Counted from the first letter of the stretch, positions 43,949-56,745 are shown. The stretch: DNA of 64,000 bases from Mallotus nudiflorus (GCA_947683625.1 CANTUR010000049.1:7666501-7730500); one strand, 5' to 3'. Made by a program: numbers and translations. Notes: generated by a model from the letters alone, not told the origin.

Positions 43949-44830
43949 TTGCTTGTACATAAGAATCCAAGGTCAAAGAAAGGAGAAATGTTAAAAGAAA
44001 TAAATGAGACTAGTGATAACGATGATCGTATCACCAAGCTTGAAGAAGAGGTGCAATTATTATCAACATTTATTTATAAACTAGTAGAAAATTTAAAAAC
44101 CTTGAAACATTTGCATGCGTCCCCTTTAAAGAGAAAGGTCATGGATGACAGCAAGGGTAAGGAAGACACCATCCAAAAAGACAACATCGAGGAAGAATGA
44201 AATTAGAGAAATGTAAGTATTTAAAAAATTGATTTTAAGGTTTGAATTTATACTTATAATGGTGGTACCGATGCTAGCAAATTAGATAATTGGATAAATA
44301 TATTAGAAACTTATTTTAATATACGTAAGTATTCTAATGCTGAAAAGATCCAATTTGCAAGGCTGAAACTCGCTAGCCATGCTATTACATGGTGGAAGTC
44401 ATACAAAAAATGGTACAACATTTCAGAGTTGACTTAGAGTAAATTCAAAAAATTTTTAAGAAAATAATTTTATCATATTGACTACGAGGAAGAAAGGTGG
44501 TACAAATGGCAACACTTTAATAAAAAATCCAGTCAATCAGTACAAGACTATACCTTTGAATTCCATAACCAAGCTTTGGTATTAGATACAGACATTGAAG
44601 ATTATAGTGTCTTTATGAAATATATCAGAGGACTTGCTGACTACATATAGAAAGAACTGAAATTATTCACCATGGAATCGATTGAAGAAGCTACGGTTAA
44701 AACCATTGCCATTGAGGCCAAATACAAAAGACTTGATGAAAAGGATGACAAATATACAACTATAAGTATATCTGATTAGGAGAATAAAGGAAAATAGATA
44801 AAGGATAGCCCAACAAAAAAATTACTATGA
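43949..44830 (+). pseudogene. Gag of the small gypsy element
   Basis: The first frame (43949-44200) contains a coiled-coil-like stretch (DRITKLEEEVQLLS). After stops, the gag core is readable: YNGGTDASKLDNWINILETY (about 44258-44317), KIQFARLKLASHAITWW (about 44347-44397) and FEFHNQALVL, ordered as in Ty3/gypsy gag. Amber and other stops occur at about 44200, 44438 and 44648. The zinc knuckle expected near 44830-44880 is not readable. Confidence 0.75.
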
Positions 44831-45049
44831 TAACTATAATTCAAGCAAACGCATCAAAAATAAGTGTTGGATACTTCATCCTATTTTAGACTCAAAAATC
44901 AAAGGAACAACTAGGGAAGGAATGACAGGAAGGCCATATTGATAGTGTAAAAGGCGGAAGAATTTCTAGAGTTAAAGCAATTTAACACTACACTTGCCTT
45001 AATGACTTCACCAATATACACTGCAGATGTTTACAACTGTAAATAGTTG

Positions 45050-45300
45050 TTCCATTTGAACATTTAAGTAAAATAGAGTGTTGTATCAGCCATAGTTGAC
45101 CTAGAAAGTCAGAAGAATATGATTTTGTAGGCCCTAGTGAAAAAGGTAGGCTTAGAAACAATGCCTCACCCTAAGCCTTACCCATTAGGTTAAATATAGA
45201 AGGACATTGACATGCAGATTACATAGCAATGTACCTTCAAATTAGTAAGCACTAACTGTTACATCGATGAAGTCATATGCAAGGTGGTTCCATTAGATGT
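45050..45300 (+). pseudogene. Protease fragment of the small gypsy element
   Basis: VSAIVDLESQKNMIL (about 45083-45127) matches the retropepsin active site, but the usual Asp-(Ser/Thr)-Gly has become Asp-Leu-Glu. ALVKKVGLETMPHPKPYPLG (about 45131-45190) is the family's next conserved stretch. The Gly loss makes it inactive. Confidence 0.65.
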
Positions 45301-45589
45301 ATGATAAGTTATACTGGGTAGTCCATATCTATGGGATCATGATGCAATTCATTATAAAAGGCTTTACAAATATCGTTTAGTGAATGATGGAAAGGAGTTC
45401 CACATCAATGCCTATGAGCCTTAAACTATGAAAAAATTGCTAACAGTTAACCAAACCAAGCGATTTGTGCATGATTTATCTTATTAATGATTCGATCATA
45501 AGATCAATTTGTTGATGTTGTCACTTTTTCAATGGTGACTCTAACACTTACACAATGTTTCGATATTGGAAAATTATAGAAGGATTTTA

Positions 45590-46470
45590 AGGAGCTTTTT
45601 CAAAATGTGCATGGATTGCCATTATAAAGAGTTGTAGAACATGAAATTCAATTGGTAAGAGATTCACCTCTACCAAACTTGGGTTTATATCACGCCTCTC
45701 TAATGAAAAGTGAAGAAATCAATAAGCAAATACAAGTACTTCTTAAACAAGGAGCTATCAAGCCTAACTGCTCACCATATGGTTCACCAATGCTACTTGT
45801 TCCTAAGAAAGATGGAGGATGGCATATATGCATGGACTATAGAGCACTTAACAAAATAACTATAAAGAATCAATATCCGCTACTAAAAATTGATGATCTC
45901 TTAGATCAATTACATGGTGCTTGCTTTTTTACCAAACTTGATCTAAACTTAAGTTATCATCAAGTACGCATCCATGAAGAAGACACTTGGAAAACTACTT
46001 TTAAGATGAAGCAGAGAATGTTTGAGTGGTTGATTATGCCATTCGAACTATATGATGGTCCAACTACTTTTATGCAGTTAATGAATGAAGTACTTCACCT
46101 TTTCATTGATGACTTTATCATTGTCTATCTGGATGACATACTAATCTACAAAATCACATGAGAGGACCATCTCTATTATATTGCTCAGGTTATGGAGGAT
46201 CTACAAGCTAGTCAACTATGGTTAAACATGAAGAAACGTGAATTTGGAAAGTAAGAGCTTGTCTACCTAAGGTTGATTGTTGGTGCAAGAAATCTCAAAG
46301 TGGATCTAGAGAAAGTACAAGTTATTAATCAATGGCCCATACCTCATTCAATAACTGAAGTTCAAAGCTTTATAAGAGCATGCCAATATTTGAGAAAGTT
46401 TATTAGAAATTTTTCTTTAATTGCAGCACTATTACATTCTCTCACAAAGGCCAATTAAAAGTTTGAATGG
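45590..46470 (+). pseudogene. Reverse transcriptase of the small gypsy element
   Basis: The longest frame (45652-46161) covers GAIKPNCSPYGSPMLLVPK, KLDLNLSYHQVRIHEED, and the catalytic VYLDDILIY (about 46122-46148), all near consensus. An in-frame TGA at 46159-46161 follows, then the connection region with VIGARNLKVDLEKV-like sequence to 46458. Start is unclear because the frame enters from gag-pol. RT catalytic Asp residues are intact although the chain is broken. Confidence 0.85.
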
Positions 46471-46479
46471 TCTAAGAAA

Positions 46480-46890
46480 CATAAAGAATCCTTTTAGTTA
46501 TTGAAGTGAAAAATTACTAAGGTCCTAATGTTAGCATTACCAAATCTGCAAAAAGCATTTGAAGTAGAAATCGATGCATCTAACTATATAATGGGAGATG
46601 TATTACCTCAGCATGGCAAACCGATTGCATACCTTTTTAAGATGTTCAGTGGACCAACATCAAACTATCCAACTTATGACAAGGAGCTATATGCCTTACA
46701 TCAAACAGTGAAGCATTAAAGAGCTTACTTATTAGGGAAGGAAGTTATGGTACACTCTGATCATAAGCCTCTTTAGTATCCAACTACACAGTTGAAGTGA
46801 CAACAAGCTTGACATATGAAATGGATGTCTTACCTACAACAATTCAATATTGTCATTAAGTATAAGAGGGTATGACTAATAAGTTAGTGT
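46480..46890 (+). pseudogene. RNase H of the small gypsy element
   Basis: FEVEIDASNYIMGDVLPQHG (about 46558-46617), YDKELYALHQTVKH (about 46675-46716) and VMVHSDHKPL (about 46745-46775) supply the Asp, Glu and Asp of the active site. Stops at 46717 and 46774 interrupt. Confidence 0.8.
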
Positions 46891-47099
46891 ATATGTTATC
46901 TTAGCCCCTTACACTAGTAAGTTCCACATTATTGGTGGCTATGCAAATATAGCTTATAGTTCCTTTTGAGTATGCAAAAGGGTATGACATAAACACTTAT
47001 TTTAGTTCAACTCATGCTAAGCTACAATAAAAAAAGACTAGTGAGTTTCAACCAAAAGTTAGACTAATGTACAAAGGAGCACAATTATGCATACTAAAA

Positions 47100-48430
47100 T
47101 ATGGTATAGATTGTAGTGGATTTGTGAAGCTCATACTTCCAAAGTTGTAGGACATTTTAGAGTAGAGAAAACTTTACTAAATCTTCGTCAATATGTCTTT
47201 TAGTCAAAGATGCACCTAGATGTCTCTTGATACATTTGTGGTTGTGTTCTATGTAAAACCTCAAAGCCTTCTAATAGGAAGTTAGGACTATATCTTCCAC
47301 TACCAATACCTAGCCGATCTTAGGAGAGCATTTTAATGGAATTTCTTGGAGGATTACTAAAACCAAGTCCGGGAAAAATTGTTCATAATTATGGATCATT
47401 TCAATAACATGGTGATACTCGTTCCATGTAAGAAGACTATCATAAGAGAAGGGGAAACTAAATTATTTTTCCAAAATGTTTGGAAACATTTTGGCCTCCC
47501 AACATCAATATCAGACAAAGATAGTTGATTCTTATGCTATTTTTGTAAGTCCTTATAGGCAATGATGGATACTAGGTTAAAGAACAGTACTACTTTTCAT
47601 TCATAGATGGATGGACAAATAGAGTTGTTAATTGAAATATGGTACATTTATTAAGGGGTTACAATTCCAAGCATCCAAAAACATAGGATGAAAGTCTCCC
47701 CTACTTACAGTTTGCTTTTAACTGATCAATTAATGGCTCTACATTGAAATCTCCCTTCGAGGTTTGTTTAGGTTACTTACCTCAAAGCTCTTTTGACATG
47801 ACATTCACTACATGTGACAAATAGTTAAGTGGAAAGGAAGGACATGTTTGAGCATAGGAATTTCTTGAACGAATTAAAAAGATTCACTCAGAAGTGGAAA
47901 TATAATTGCAATATTTGCAATAGTGGTATAAAAATTTCCATGACAAACACTACAGACCATGTAACTTTAAAGTAGACCTAGTATGGGTACACCTTAGTAA
48001 TGAACGGTTAAAATGAGTAAGAATGAAACTCAAGCCTATCCAGTATGAACCATTTAAAATCATTAAAAAATTGGTGAGAATGCATTCCAACTTAATCTAC
48101 CACCATATATGAATATGTACTTGGTTATCAATGCCAAGAATTTAAAACTTTTTGAACCATCATTATTGGATGATGACCCTAACTAAGACGCTCATCTTCC
48201 TTGAATTAATGACTTAGAGATGGGGCAAGAAAATCCTTTAAAGGAGGATTTTATTCTAGAGCAAAAGGTTTGTGAAACCAAATATGGAGAACGAAAGTAT
48301 TTTTGCGTTAGCAAGAAAGGGCAACTTCTGTATAAGTCCAAGTGGTATGCTTAAGATAAAGCAACTGAAGAATTTTCTCATCTCACATTCTAGCTTGATC
48401 AAGATTTTAAGACACTTAAATGGGAGAGCC
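47100..48430 (+). pseudogene. Integrase and C-terminal region of the small gypsy element
   Basis: The integrase core is assembled from frames: the first Asp in MDHFNNMV (about 47390), the second in SDKDS (about 47510), and the Glu in HSQMDGQIELL (about 47600-47635). Later, VDLVWVHLSNERLK (about 47970-48010) is the GPF/Y-type tail lead-in. The last part (48200-48430) is a possible chromodomain remnant, weakly supported. It would insert cDNA; here at least ten stops or shifts break it. Confidence 0.7.
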
Positions 48431-48431
48431 A

Positions 48432-48598
48432 TGATCCAAGAGGATCTTATTATTAGTTATTAGTAATATTATTAGTAAGTGTATTTGTTTTAAAACCATC
48501 AATTAGCAATGATTATTATTGCTTTTAAATAAAAACCTTCAAATTCAATGGCTTATATTTAATAAGTTATTTTTAATTAACTATTATAGAAACAAACT

Positions 48599-48697
<99 letters not shown>

Positions 48698-48850
48698 ATT
48701 CATTAATGTAAAAGATAGAAGCAATAAATGTATTTTCTTTAGCTTCATATCATCTTCTCCAAAAGTACTTCCTTCTCTTCTTTGAATTAAAGAAGTTGGT
48801 TTCTAACTTATTAGAAATTAAAAGCTCTATCACCTAGAAGTTTTAGATCA
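48432..48850 (+). repeat. 3' LTR of the small gypsy element, with expanded microsatellite
   Basis: It is 72 bp longer than the 5' LTR, mainly because of (TA)24 (48602-48649) followed by (TG)23 (48650-48695), where the 5' LTR has a short imperfect tract. The remaining sequence aligns well. Confidence 0.9.
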
Positions 48851-48855
48851 CCATA

Positions 48856-49570
48856 TTGTGCACTTTTTTCATCTTGACATTAGAATCAACACCCTTGCAT
48901 AATGAAATAAGTGAATTTAAAGGTGGCTTTTATTGAATTCCCCCCTCCATCATCTTTAGCTTTAAAATTGAACTCCTTCGCTCTAGTGTGTTGCACTTTT
49001 GCCTTGATGTACCCTTTATCCTTAATATCATCATTATCCATGAATTCAATCTTCGTACATATGTTCTCATCTTGAGGTTCTTGATAAGCATTAAGGGTTT
49101 AACCTTCCTTTCCAATTTGTATTGTGATGGTCCCATTATGTACATCAATTATAGCTTTAGCAACATAAAGAAATGGCATTCCTAATATAAGTGAGTGATC
49201 TAAATCTAAGATAACAAAATATTTTAGGAATATAAAATTACCCACTTCTACATCTACATCTTCTACAATACCTATAGGTTATAGGATAGACTTGTCTGCT
49301 AATTGTAAACTCATGTTTGTAGGACACACTTCCTCCAAACCTAACGTCTTAAATGTAGATAAGGACATCAAATTAATTGTTGCTCCCGAATCACAAAGCA
49401 CCTTAATAATGGACATGTCCTCAATAGAACAAGGCATACATAGACTCTTATGCTTAAGCTTTTTCAAAAGGATCGCACTACATTCCTCATTCAAAGATAT
49501 TGTCTTTAACTACTTTAACCTCCTTTTGTTTGAGATTAGGTCTTTAAAAAATTTGGCATACTTAGGCATA
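48856..49570 (-). pseudogene. Protease region of the Athila-like element
   Basis: The minus strand reads NEECSAILLKKLKHKSLCMP (about 49491-49432) then the active site VLCDSGATINLMSLSTF (about 49404-49354), with Asp-Ser-Gly intact, and LQLADKSIL. After a stop it continues PIGIVEDVDVEVGNF and LGMPFL (the second protease motif, about 49170). Homology ends near 48900, close to the nested element at 48850. This region normally precedes RT, which is absent. Confidence 0.8.
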
Positions 49571-51255
49571 TGGGAAAGCATCACTATACATTAATGTGTG
49601 CCTTCCTAAGTATGTCAAAGAACTTACTCCTCCCCTTTTCAATTTCTTCATTCCTTATCCTTTAGGGAAAAGGTAATATTGGTGCATATAGCTTTATAAT
49701 TTCCTTCTCCTCTTTGGATTTGATCTTGCCTTCCTTATTAGTATTGGTTTCCTCATCCCTTAATGTATTTTTATTTAGAAAATTCTCTTTCTCCTTTTCT
49801 TCATAGACTTTAGATTTGCTAAGTCCTTTTCTACTTCTAAAAGTTTCAACCCTAACATAACCTTTAGGGTTAGTCTCTGTGTTGCTAAGAAAATTCCCAT
49901 GTTCTTGAAAAGACAACACATTAGCTAATTAACCCACTTGAACTTTAAGATTATGGATAGATGAAGAGTGATTTTTGAACATCAATTTTGAATCCTTGTG
50001 TAGTTGATCCATCCTAACTTCCAATTTATGAATAGCATTATCTTGTAAATTCATCCTTTTGTCCATCATTTCCACTAACTCATCTATTTTGCTCTCTAAT
50101 GATGAAGTTCTATCTTTAGATGAATTTTCATACTAAGCTTGAAATTTTGGATTGCCAAAACCTAATGGAAGTTGGGGTCTTACTTGATTTTTCTCTCCTT
50201 AATTCCTCCAATAAAAATTAGGATGATTTCTCCAAGAGGGGACTGTAAGTGTTACCATAAGAATTCCCTTTTCCTTGCACATACTTTGCCTCTTTAAAAT
50301 TATCCATTAATGCATAATCATTAGTGGTGTGATTTCCCTTGCATAGCTCATATGATAAATTTTATATGTTAGTTATAGCATTGAGCTTCATCCCCTTCAT
50401 CTCCTTTTATAATGCATCTAACTTAAAATGAAGTGCAATTATACTATCTAACTCTAGCAACCTATTTTTCCTTAAAGGCATAACTCTCTCATTGCTCCAC
50501 ATTTTCTCCGTTGTTGCTACTTCTTCAAATAAATCTAATAACTCTTCGGGCATCTTATTCTATATTGAAACCCTATATGCTGAATCAATGTTATGCCTAG
50601 GACAAAGTCCTTTGTAGAATGATTCCACCAAATCCCATGGTGGAATAAGGTGTGAAGGATGGTGCCTTTATAGATCCTTTAACCTTTCCTAACTTTCATA
50701 AAGGTTTCATAATCTCTTTGGTAGAAAAAATTTATTTCAGCCTTAATTTGCATTGCCTTTATTAGAGGGAAATTTTTATCGAAGAAGGTTATGTACATCG
50801 CCCCCAATGTAGTGATATATTGAGATGGTAATCCTATGAACCACTTTTTAACTCTATCTACGGTGAGAATGGAAATAAAATCAACCTTATAGCATCCTTT
50901 GAAACACCTTTCATCTTTAATATCCTATAATATTCTATAAATTTGGATATGTGTGCCATGGATCTTCATTGGGTAGACCATGAAATTGTGAACTTTGGAT
51001 CATTTGAATCATGAAAGATTTGATCTCAAAGTTATTTATGGCTATGGTGAGTTGCATAATGGGTGATTGATCTTGATGAATGTTGTTCCTCATTAAGCAC
51101 TCCCTCATGGTCCTCCTTTGTCCTCTTTCATGATAATAAAAAGGATACCTTCTCAAAGCTAGATTTCTAACAATATTTGCATCTTTAATTTGTAGTGGAT
51201 CAATAATGTTACCATTATTATCACCATTATTACCTTGTCTAGCTCCTTGTTCCAT
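49571..51255 (-). pseudogene. Gag of the Athila-like element
   Basis: The first frame (51255-50935) begins MEQGARQGNNG and continues with RTMRECLMRNN and MIQSSQFHGLPNEDPWH, which is the Athila-type gag opening. Downstream, frames at 49919-49662 carry Lys/Glu-rich linker sequence and the conserved APILPFP end (about 49685-49665). Between these, many stops and shifts occur. Gag forms the particle; no zinc knuckle was resolved. Confidence 0.75.
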
Positions 51256-51484
51256 GATTTCTCTTGCTAGTTACTCATGCCTTTGCTTATTGAATGTTCC
51301 TTTGATCTCCAAATCAATTTTAAAGAAGTTCTTATGTCCTGAAGTTAAACTATGAGTTCATTGCATAAACTACCTGAAATCTAAAAATTAAAACTTAAAT
51401 AAAAACTAAAAAAAAATTAAATCAAATAATTCTAAGCTACTAATAATATAAACTAATAATTCTTCGACAACGGTGTTAAAAACT

Positions 51485-53199
51485 TGATTGGGGCAAACCG
51501 CAAGTATGCAAATCGCTCAAGTAATATAGTGAATGAAGGACAAGTATCATTCCCATAAAGAATAGTGTTGAATACTAATTCACTTAACTAATTATTTTTC
51601 TAAAAAAATTAATGAAATTCAGAGTTCAAAAACTTAAATTAAAAATAAAACTAACTTAAATCAATGCAAATCAAGTCAAAGAAAATAAATAATGATGAAT
51701 GCATGTACTAGAAATTCACTTTTCACTTTGGAGTTTATTGTATTAACTAACAAACTTTACTTAATCTAATCTAGATCTCTGCATATGATGCTTACCAATA
51801 ATAATCGTATAATTCTCTCTCAAGCAATTAAAATATAATTTAATTAGTTCAATTGATAGCCTAAACTAATAGACTCTCACCTTGTTAAGTCAAACAAACA
51901 ATCCTTAATTAAATTTCTAGTACAAGGTAATTCATGCAATATTAAGTATTCAAAAGGTCTCTCAACTTAATTGAACTTCATAGACTTTAAACTAGATCAT
52001 AAGTTATTAATCTATTATCAGTCTCATAAAAAATTATGTGAATATACAAATTAAACCTTAAAACACAAAGCATGTATCACCTTTCAATCTCAACATAACT
52101 TGACCATAACCATACATTGAATATTAGGAAGCACAAATTTAAAATCCATAAGCAAGAAATCAGACTTTGATTAAACAAAAGAAAGTTAATTAATACATCC
52201 CTAAAGCTACTAATATCCTTCTTAGTATATAATAAAAACTTAACCTAACATGCTTATGAACATAAGTAAGAACAATTTTAGCAAACATAATAAAAATAAA
52301 AGAATTAAGAAGAAGAGACATTATGGTCTTCAATTCTTCAATATGTATAGCATTTTTCAATGCTTAAAACTCCTCCTCTTGAATCCTTGAATGATATAGA
52401 ATGACGTTGAATAAAGTATATGAAGAATATCTCCCCTTTTGCTCTAATAGCATCTTATATACAACTCAAATTCATTCTTGCTTGAATTAGAATTAATTTA
52501 GTTCTTTAAAAGTTGAATTCTAATCAAATTAGGATACCTTTCCTCTTACAGTCCAAATAAAATGATTTGCATGAAACTTTAGCACTTTATGATGAATAAA
52601 TTAGCTCTTAAGATCTTTACTAAAGTTATTGAAGTTTCTCTTACCTTTTTATAGCACTTTGAATAATCACAATCTGAGTTTTTTTACGAAAATTTATGCT
52701 CAGAGGACCCAATCATACTGCAATCCAAAACCAATCATGAGAAGTGTAACGACTATGTAAGAAAAGGTAATGGTCAGTATGCTCTTTCTTTTAAAAAATC
52801 TTCAACTTAGAAACTTCATAATGGCCATACAAGTTATGGTAATGATTGTTACACCCTTATAGGTATTTTTCCTTACTAAATTAAGCTCTGAACCACTTTA
52901 TATCGCATTCCATTTGAAATCTAAGCCTCCAAACCTTAAAAGACATGGAAAATGTATCTAAAATTTATATAAAACTTAACCTAATACAAAATTTAAACTT
53001 TAACTAACTTTAACTTTATATGAATCATGCAAACCTAAATAAATTAGTACAAAAAATTCCTAATTTACATGAAATGCAACATTAATAATTAAAATCCTAA
53101 ATTAACATATTTTAACTATAAGTTACTAAATAAGCATACTATAATAAGTAAAAATAATGAAATATTAACTAAAAATAAGCATAAAATATGGAATTATCA
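51485..53199 (-). repeat. 5' LTR of the Athila-like element
   Basis: 1715 bp, starting TGATAATTCC on the minus strand and ending CCCAATCA before the decayed tRNA-Asp-type PBS (plus about 51484-51465). It pairs with 40623-42332. Confidence 0.85.
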
Positions 53200-53650
53200 T
53201 ATGGATTTCATAAAAAGCATTTATGTATGAATTTTTGAAGCTTAATGTGCATATGTGTGTGTCTTTTATTATGATTCATAAATGTATGATATAGTCAGAG
53301 TTTTTTAGCCTTTTCTTTGAAACCTTGAACCTTGAAAACATTATCCTTTAAAGGCTTTCCATTGGCATTTGGATTTTTAAAAATCTAGGTTTTAGAATCT
53401 TGAGCTTTAAAGCTGTCACAAGGAATGAGGAATGAAGTAAGAGTAACTTTTACTAACTAGAGGCTCCATTTATATAACCATGTCAAAATTTTTCCTATGT
53501 ATGAGAATTTAAAAAATTATCAAGTGTTTCTTTTCCTTTGTGAAATTTGGAAATGGAGTTCTTGAACTTTAAAATCTCATTTTCTTTTCTTGAACTTTAA
53601 AATCTCATTTGAAAGCAACTCATTCTCCTATATTATTTGCTTTGCCACCA
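53200..53650 (-). other. Leader of the Sirevirus-like element
   Basis: On the minus strand this follows the decayed PBS TGGTGGCAAAGC (53650-53639) and reaches the Athila-like insertion. The string ttttaaagttcaagaa occurs twice (about 53558-53605), a 26-bp tandem duplication. No coding domain recognised. Confidence 0.5.
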
Positions 53651-54567
53651 ATTGAAATACCATTAAGGGGGGAAGTGAATAGGGTCAATTTTAGTTAAAA
53701 GAAGATTTAAAAATTTATAGAAAATTAAAGAAACTTTAAGAAATTAAAGAGAAGAGAAATTGGCACACACGATTTAAGGAGTTCATATTGTATCAAATCA
53801 TAAGTTTTTACCTAACTAATCCCCAAGTTAGAATTTTCAATCTCTAACACCAATCTTATTACCAAATTTATGTATAATAAGGTGTTTTATTGCTTAACAC
53901 CAACCTTACAATAATAATTTTTCTAGGCTCACTTATAAATTTTACTAAGTGTTTTCTAAGGTTACAATTGAACCTTTATGCCAAGTGTTCTCAAGGTGCA
54001 CACTTACACCTTTCCATAAATGTTGTCAAGGTTAACACATAACTTTTTACAACTGAGTGTTTTTACAAGAAAGCAACACTAACCTAATGATAAATAACCT
54101 CACAACCCACTTCTTCAACCCAAAGAATGAGTAAATGAAAGAATTCTAACTCTAACACTCACCCAACTCTTAGAAGAATGATAATTAAAAACTCAACAAG
54201 AGTTTGTATACAAGTAAAGAATATACAAAGAGAAACTATAAAAGAAAAAATTTAGCTCAATGACCAGTACATAATAATTTTTCTCCTTAAGGTCTTTAAC
54301 TATTTAAATGGAGTTGTGAGCTTGTACTTATAATGGAGAATGAAAAACTAATTATTGGAGATTTGATTTTCTTCCCCATAAACCACTATTTAAATTTAAT
54401 GTTTCTTTCACTTTTTATAAGATTTGGCATGCTCATGATCATGAGGATGAATATCACAATTATGTGGGATAAAAATGTAGTCATTGCTTGTATGAAATAG
54501 CCATTAGGAGCTACGAAAGAAGGGTCATAAGCCTGCTTACGATTATAAGATGGATTGTAAGGAGGAC
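53651..54567 (-). repeat. 5' LTR of the Sirevirus-like element, truncated
   Basis: It aligns with 38319-39225 over about 0.9 kb at perhaps 75-80% identity, including gatggatt near its truncated end (about 54550), and stops where the inner copia begins (54568). Confidence 0.65.
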
Positions 54568-54873
<306 letters not shown>

Positions 54874-54887
54874 CTTCCCCTCAAATT

Positions 54888-56470
54888 GGTGAATATATAT
54901 CAATCATTCCTAACTTGTTAAGTGAACTATGAAAATCTTATCATTCCCAACTTATTAAGTGAATTATGAAAATATTTTCTAAATATTTCCTTTTTCAAAA
55001 TATTTGCCAACTAAGTTAGAGAGTTCACAAATGGGAGACTGATTGTTCTTTGGCTTAAATGATCTTTAATGAAGTAACAATTAACCTCCATATGTTTAGT
55101 CCTATCATGTTCGACTAGGTTATTTGCAATGGTAATAGTAGCCTTATTATCTAATACAATATCATAGGCTTCAAATGGTATAGACTAAGATCATATAGAA
55201 TGCATCGTATCCAAAATAATTCACATACTCCATGAGCCATTCATAAAATTGTGATTCTACACTCCATATTGCTATGACTTTCTATTCCATACTTTGCTAG
55301 GTTATTATGTTCTTTCCAATAAATGTGAAGTACCCAGAAGTTGATTTACAGTCAGTTCTATCTCTAACCCAATCTACATCAAGATACTCTACAATCTCAT
55401 TGTCTCTAATTTTTTCGAAGAATAGCCCTTCAATCGGAGATTATCTTAAGTATTTCAGTACTTAGTATACAACGTCCATATGTTATTCACTCGATTCATG
55501 CATAACTTGGCTGACAACACTTACAGCATATGCAATGTCTAGTTTAGTATGAGACAAGTAAATATGCCTTCCTACTAGCTTTTGATATCTTACTTTTTCT
55601 ATTAGAACTTGATCTTCTCGTATTAATAACCCATGGTTTATTTCTATTGGGGTTTCAATCGCTTTATAATCAACCATGCATGTTTCAGTTAACAAGTCCA
55701 TCATATATTTTCTTTGGCATAGGGAAATGCCTTAGGCTGATCTAGCAACTTCAATCCCTAAAAAATGCTTCAAATTACCAAGATCTTTAAGTTTAAACTC
55801 TATTGCTAAGTATTTTTTAAGTTCAACTATCTCACTCTAATCATTTCCTATTACTACCATATCATCGATGTACATAAAAAAGGGCAGTGACTTTATCCAT
55901 CTTTTGTTTAATAAATAGAGTGTGATCAATATCACTTTGTTTCTAAGTAATTTTCTTCATGAACATTAAAAGCCTTCCAAGCCATGCTTGAGATGATTGC
56001 TTTAGTCTATACAATACCCTTTTTAATTTGCATTCTCGGTGTACAATTGGTTTTAAGTGGTGAATCCATATATACTTCTTTTTTCATGAAAGCATTTTTT
56101 ACATTGAATTATCATAATGACCAATCAAAATTTACTGCTATAGAAATAAGGATTCAAATGGTGTTCATCTTTACTATAAGAGCAAATGTTTTTTCATAAT
56201 CAATCTCGTACTTTCAAGTACACCCTTTTATGACGAGCTTGTTTTATAATGATTAATACTTCCATATGATTTTAGTTTGACTAAATATATACCTACATCC
56301 CATAATTTTCTTTCCTATAAGTAGTGGTATGAGTTCCAAGGTGTTCTTCTGTAATGCCTCCATTTTATCATTTATTACTTGATTCCATAGCAGTCGTTGA
56401 TTTTTTTCGTTCAACAAGACCATTCTGTTGAAATGTCCCAGCATAAGTTTAGTGACTGCTGCCATGTTCT
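54888..56470 (-). pseudogene. Inner copia reverse transcriptase and RNase H
   Basis: The minus strand reads NDKMEALQKNTLELIPLLIG and KKIMGCRYIFS (about 56390-56275), the copia RT opening. Later, TETCMVDYKAIETPIE (about 55685-55640), RYQKLVGRHIYLSHTKLDIA (about 55588-55529) and SVVSQVMHES give its C-terminal part, then NLVEHDRTKHMEVNCYFIKD (about 55125-55066) gives RNase H and LTQLANILKKEIF its end. Several stops and shifts; the central YVDD box was not resolved in a clean frame (VYIDDMVV-like sequence lies near 55870). Confidence 0.8.
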
Positions 56471-56745
56471 TAGCAGAAACTATAGAGAGTTGAGTTAATA
56501 TATATCCTACCATTATCTTATTGGAGGACTCAAATTTTACATTAATTTTAAGTAGCCATAATATGATAAAAGTCTTGAAAGACAGACTATACATCTCCCT
56601 TATTGCAAAGGATAGTTACCTAGGTCATCCTAGTACATTCATAAGAAAATGTCGTAAGGTATTGAATACCAAACAACGTGGGGATACAAGTAAGGCCCTA
56701 ACCATTAAAGTAAATAATCATAAAAGGAATGATGTTTTAATTATA
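56471..56745 (-). pseudogene. Inner copia integrase remnant
   Basis: Frame-combined reading gives CTRMT, VFQDFYHIMAT, VLQ stop DNGRIYINSTLYSF and TFQQNGLVERKK (about 56640-56420). The second Asp (DNGR) and the Glu (QNGLVERK) of the DDE triad are readable. The first Asp region has been deleted with the protease. It runs directly into RT. Confidence 0.65.

Larger units (their letters stand above)
43513..48850 (+). mobile_element. Small plus-strand Ty3/gypsy element with CCATA target duplication
   Basis: LTRs at 43513-43859 and 48432-48850 both start TGAT and end ATCA. PBS TGGTATTAGAGC (43862-43873) follows the 5' LTR and the purine tract AAATGGGAGAGCCA precedes the 3' LTR. Identical 5-mers CCATA flank it (43508-43512 and 48851-48855). 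Gag, protease, RT, RNase H and integrase appear in the Ty3/gypsy order, all interrupted by stops. It is the innermost, hence youngest, member of the second nest's main chain. A C-terminal stretch may be a decayed chromodomain, which would make it a chromovirus; that is uncertain. Confidence 0.9.
40623..53199 (-). mobile_element. Athila-like Ty3/gypsy element, itself interrupted
   Basis: LTRs of about 1.7 kb lie at 51485-53199 (5', minus) and 40623-42332 (3', minus); both start TGATAA on the minus strand and end near CCCCAATCA. Downstream of the 5' LTR, TTTTAACACCGTTGTCGAAG is a decayed form of the tRNA-Asp-type PBS (TGGCGCCGTTGCCGGGG) of Athila. A PPT, GGGTGGGGGAGT, precedes the 3' LTR. Flanking 5-mers CATGG (40618-40622) and TATGG (53200-53204) differ at one base and are read as a target duplication. 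Gag and protease remain; RT and integrase are missing. Without the nested element it is 7.2 kb. Confidence 0.8.
38319..54567 (-). mobile_element. Sirevirus-like copia element inside the outer copia (right end lost)
   Basis: Two diverged direct repeats of about 0.9 kb or more, 38319-about 39569 and 53651-54567, flank the Athila nest and share cacccaactct, aactataaaagaaa and the CTATTCA end on the minus strand. A decayed PBS, TGGTGGCAAAGC (9 of 12 match to TGGTATCAGAGC), follows the 5' repeat at plus 53650-53639. Before the 3' repeat, four G-rich polypurine motifs lie at 39572-39870; multiple PPTs are a Sirevirus hallmark. The outer copia is interrupted at 38318/38319. The 5' LTR is cut off at 54567 by the inner copia. 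No clear gag or pol remains. Confidence 0.55.
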
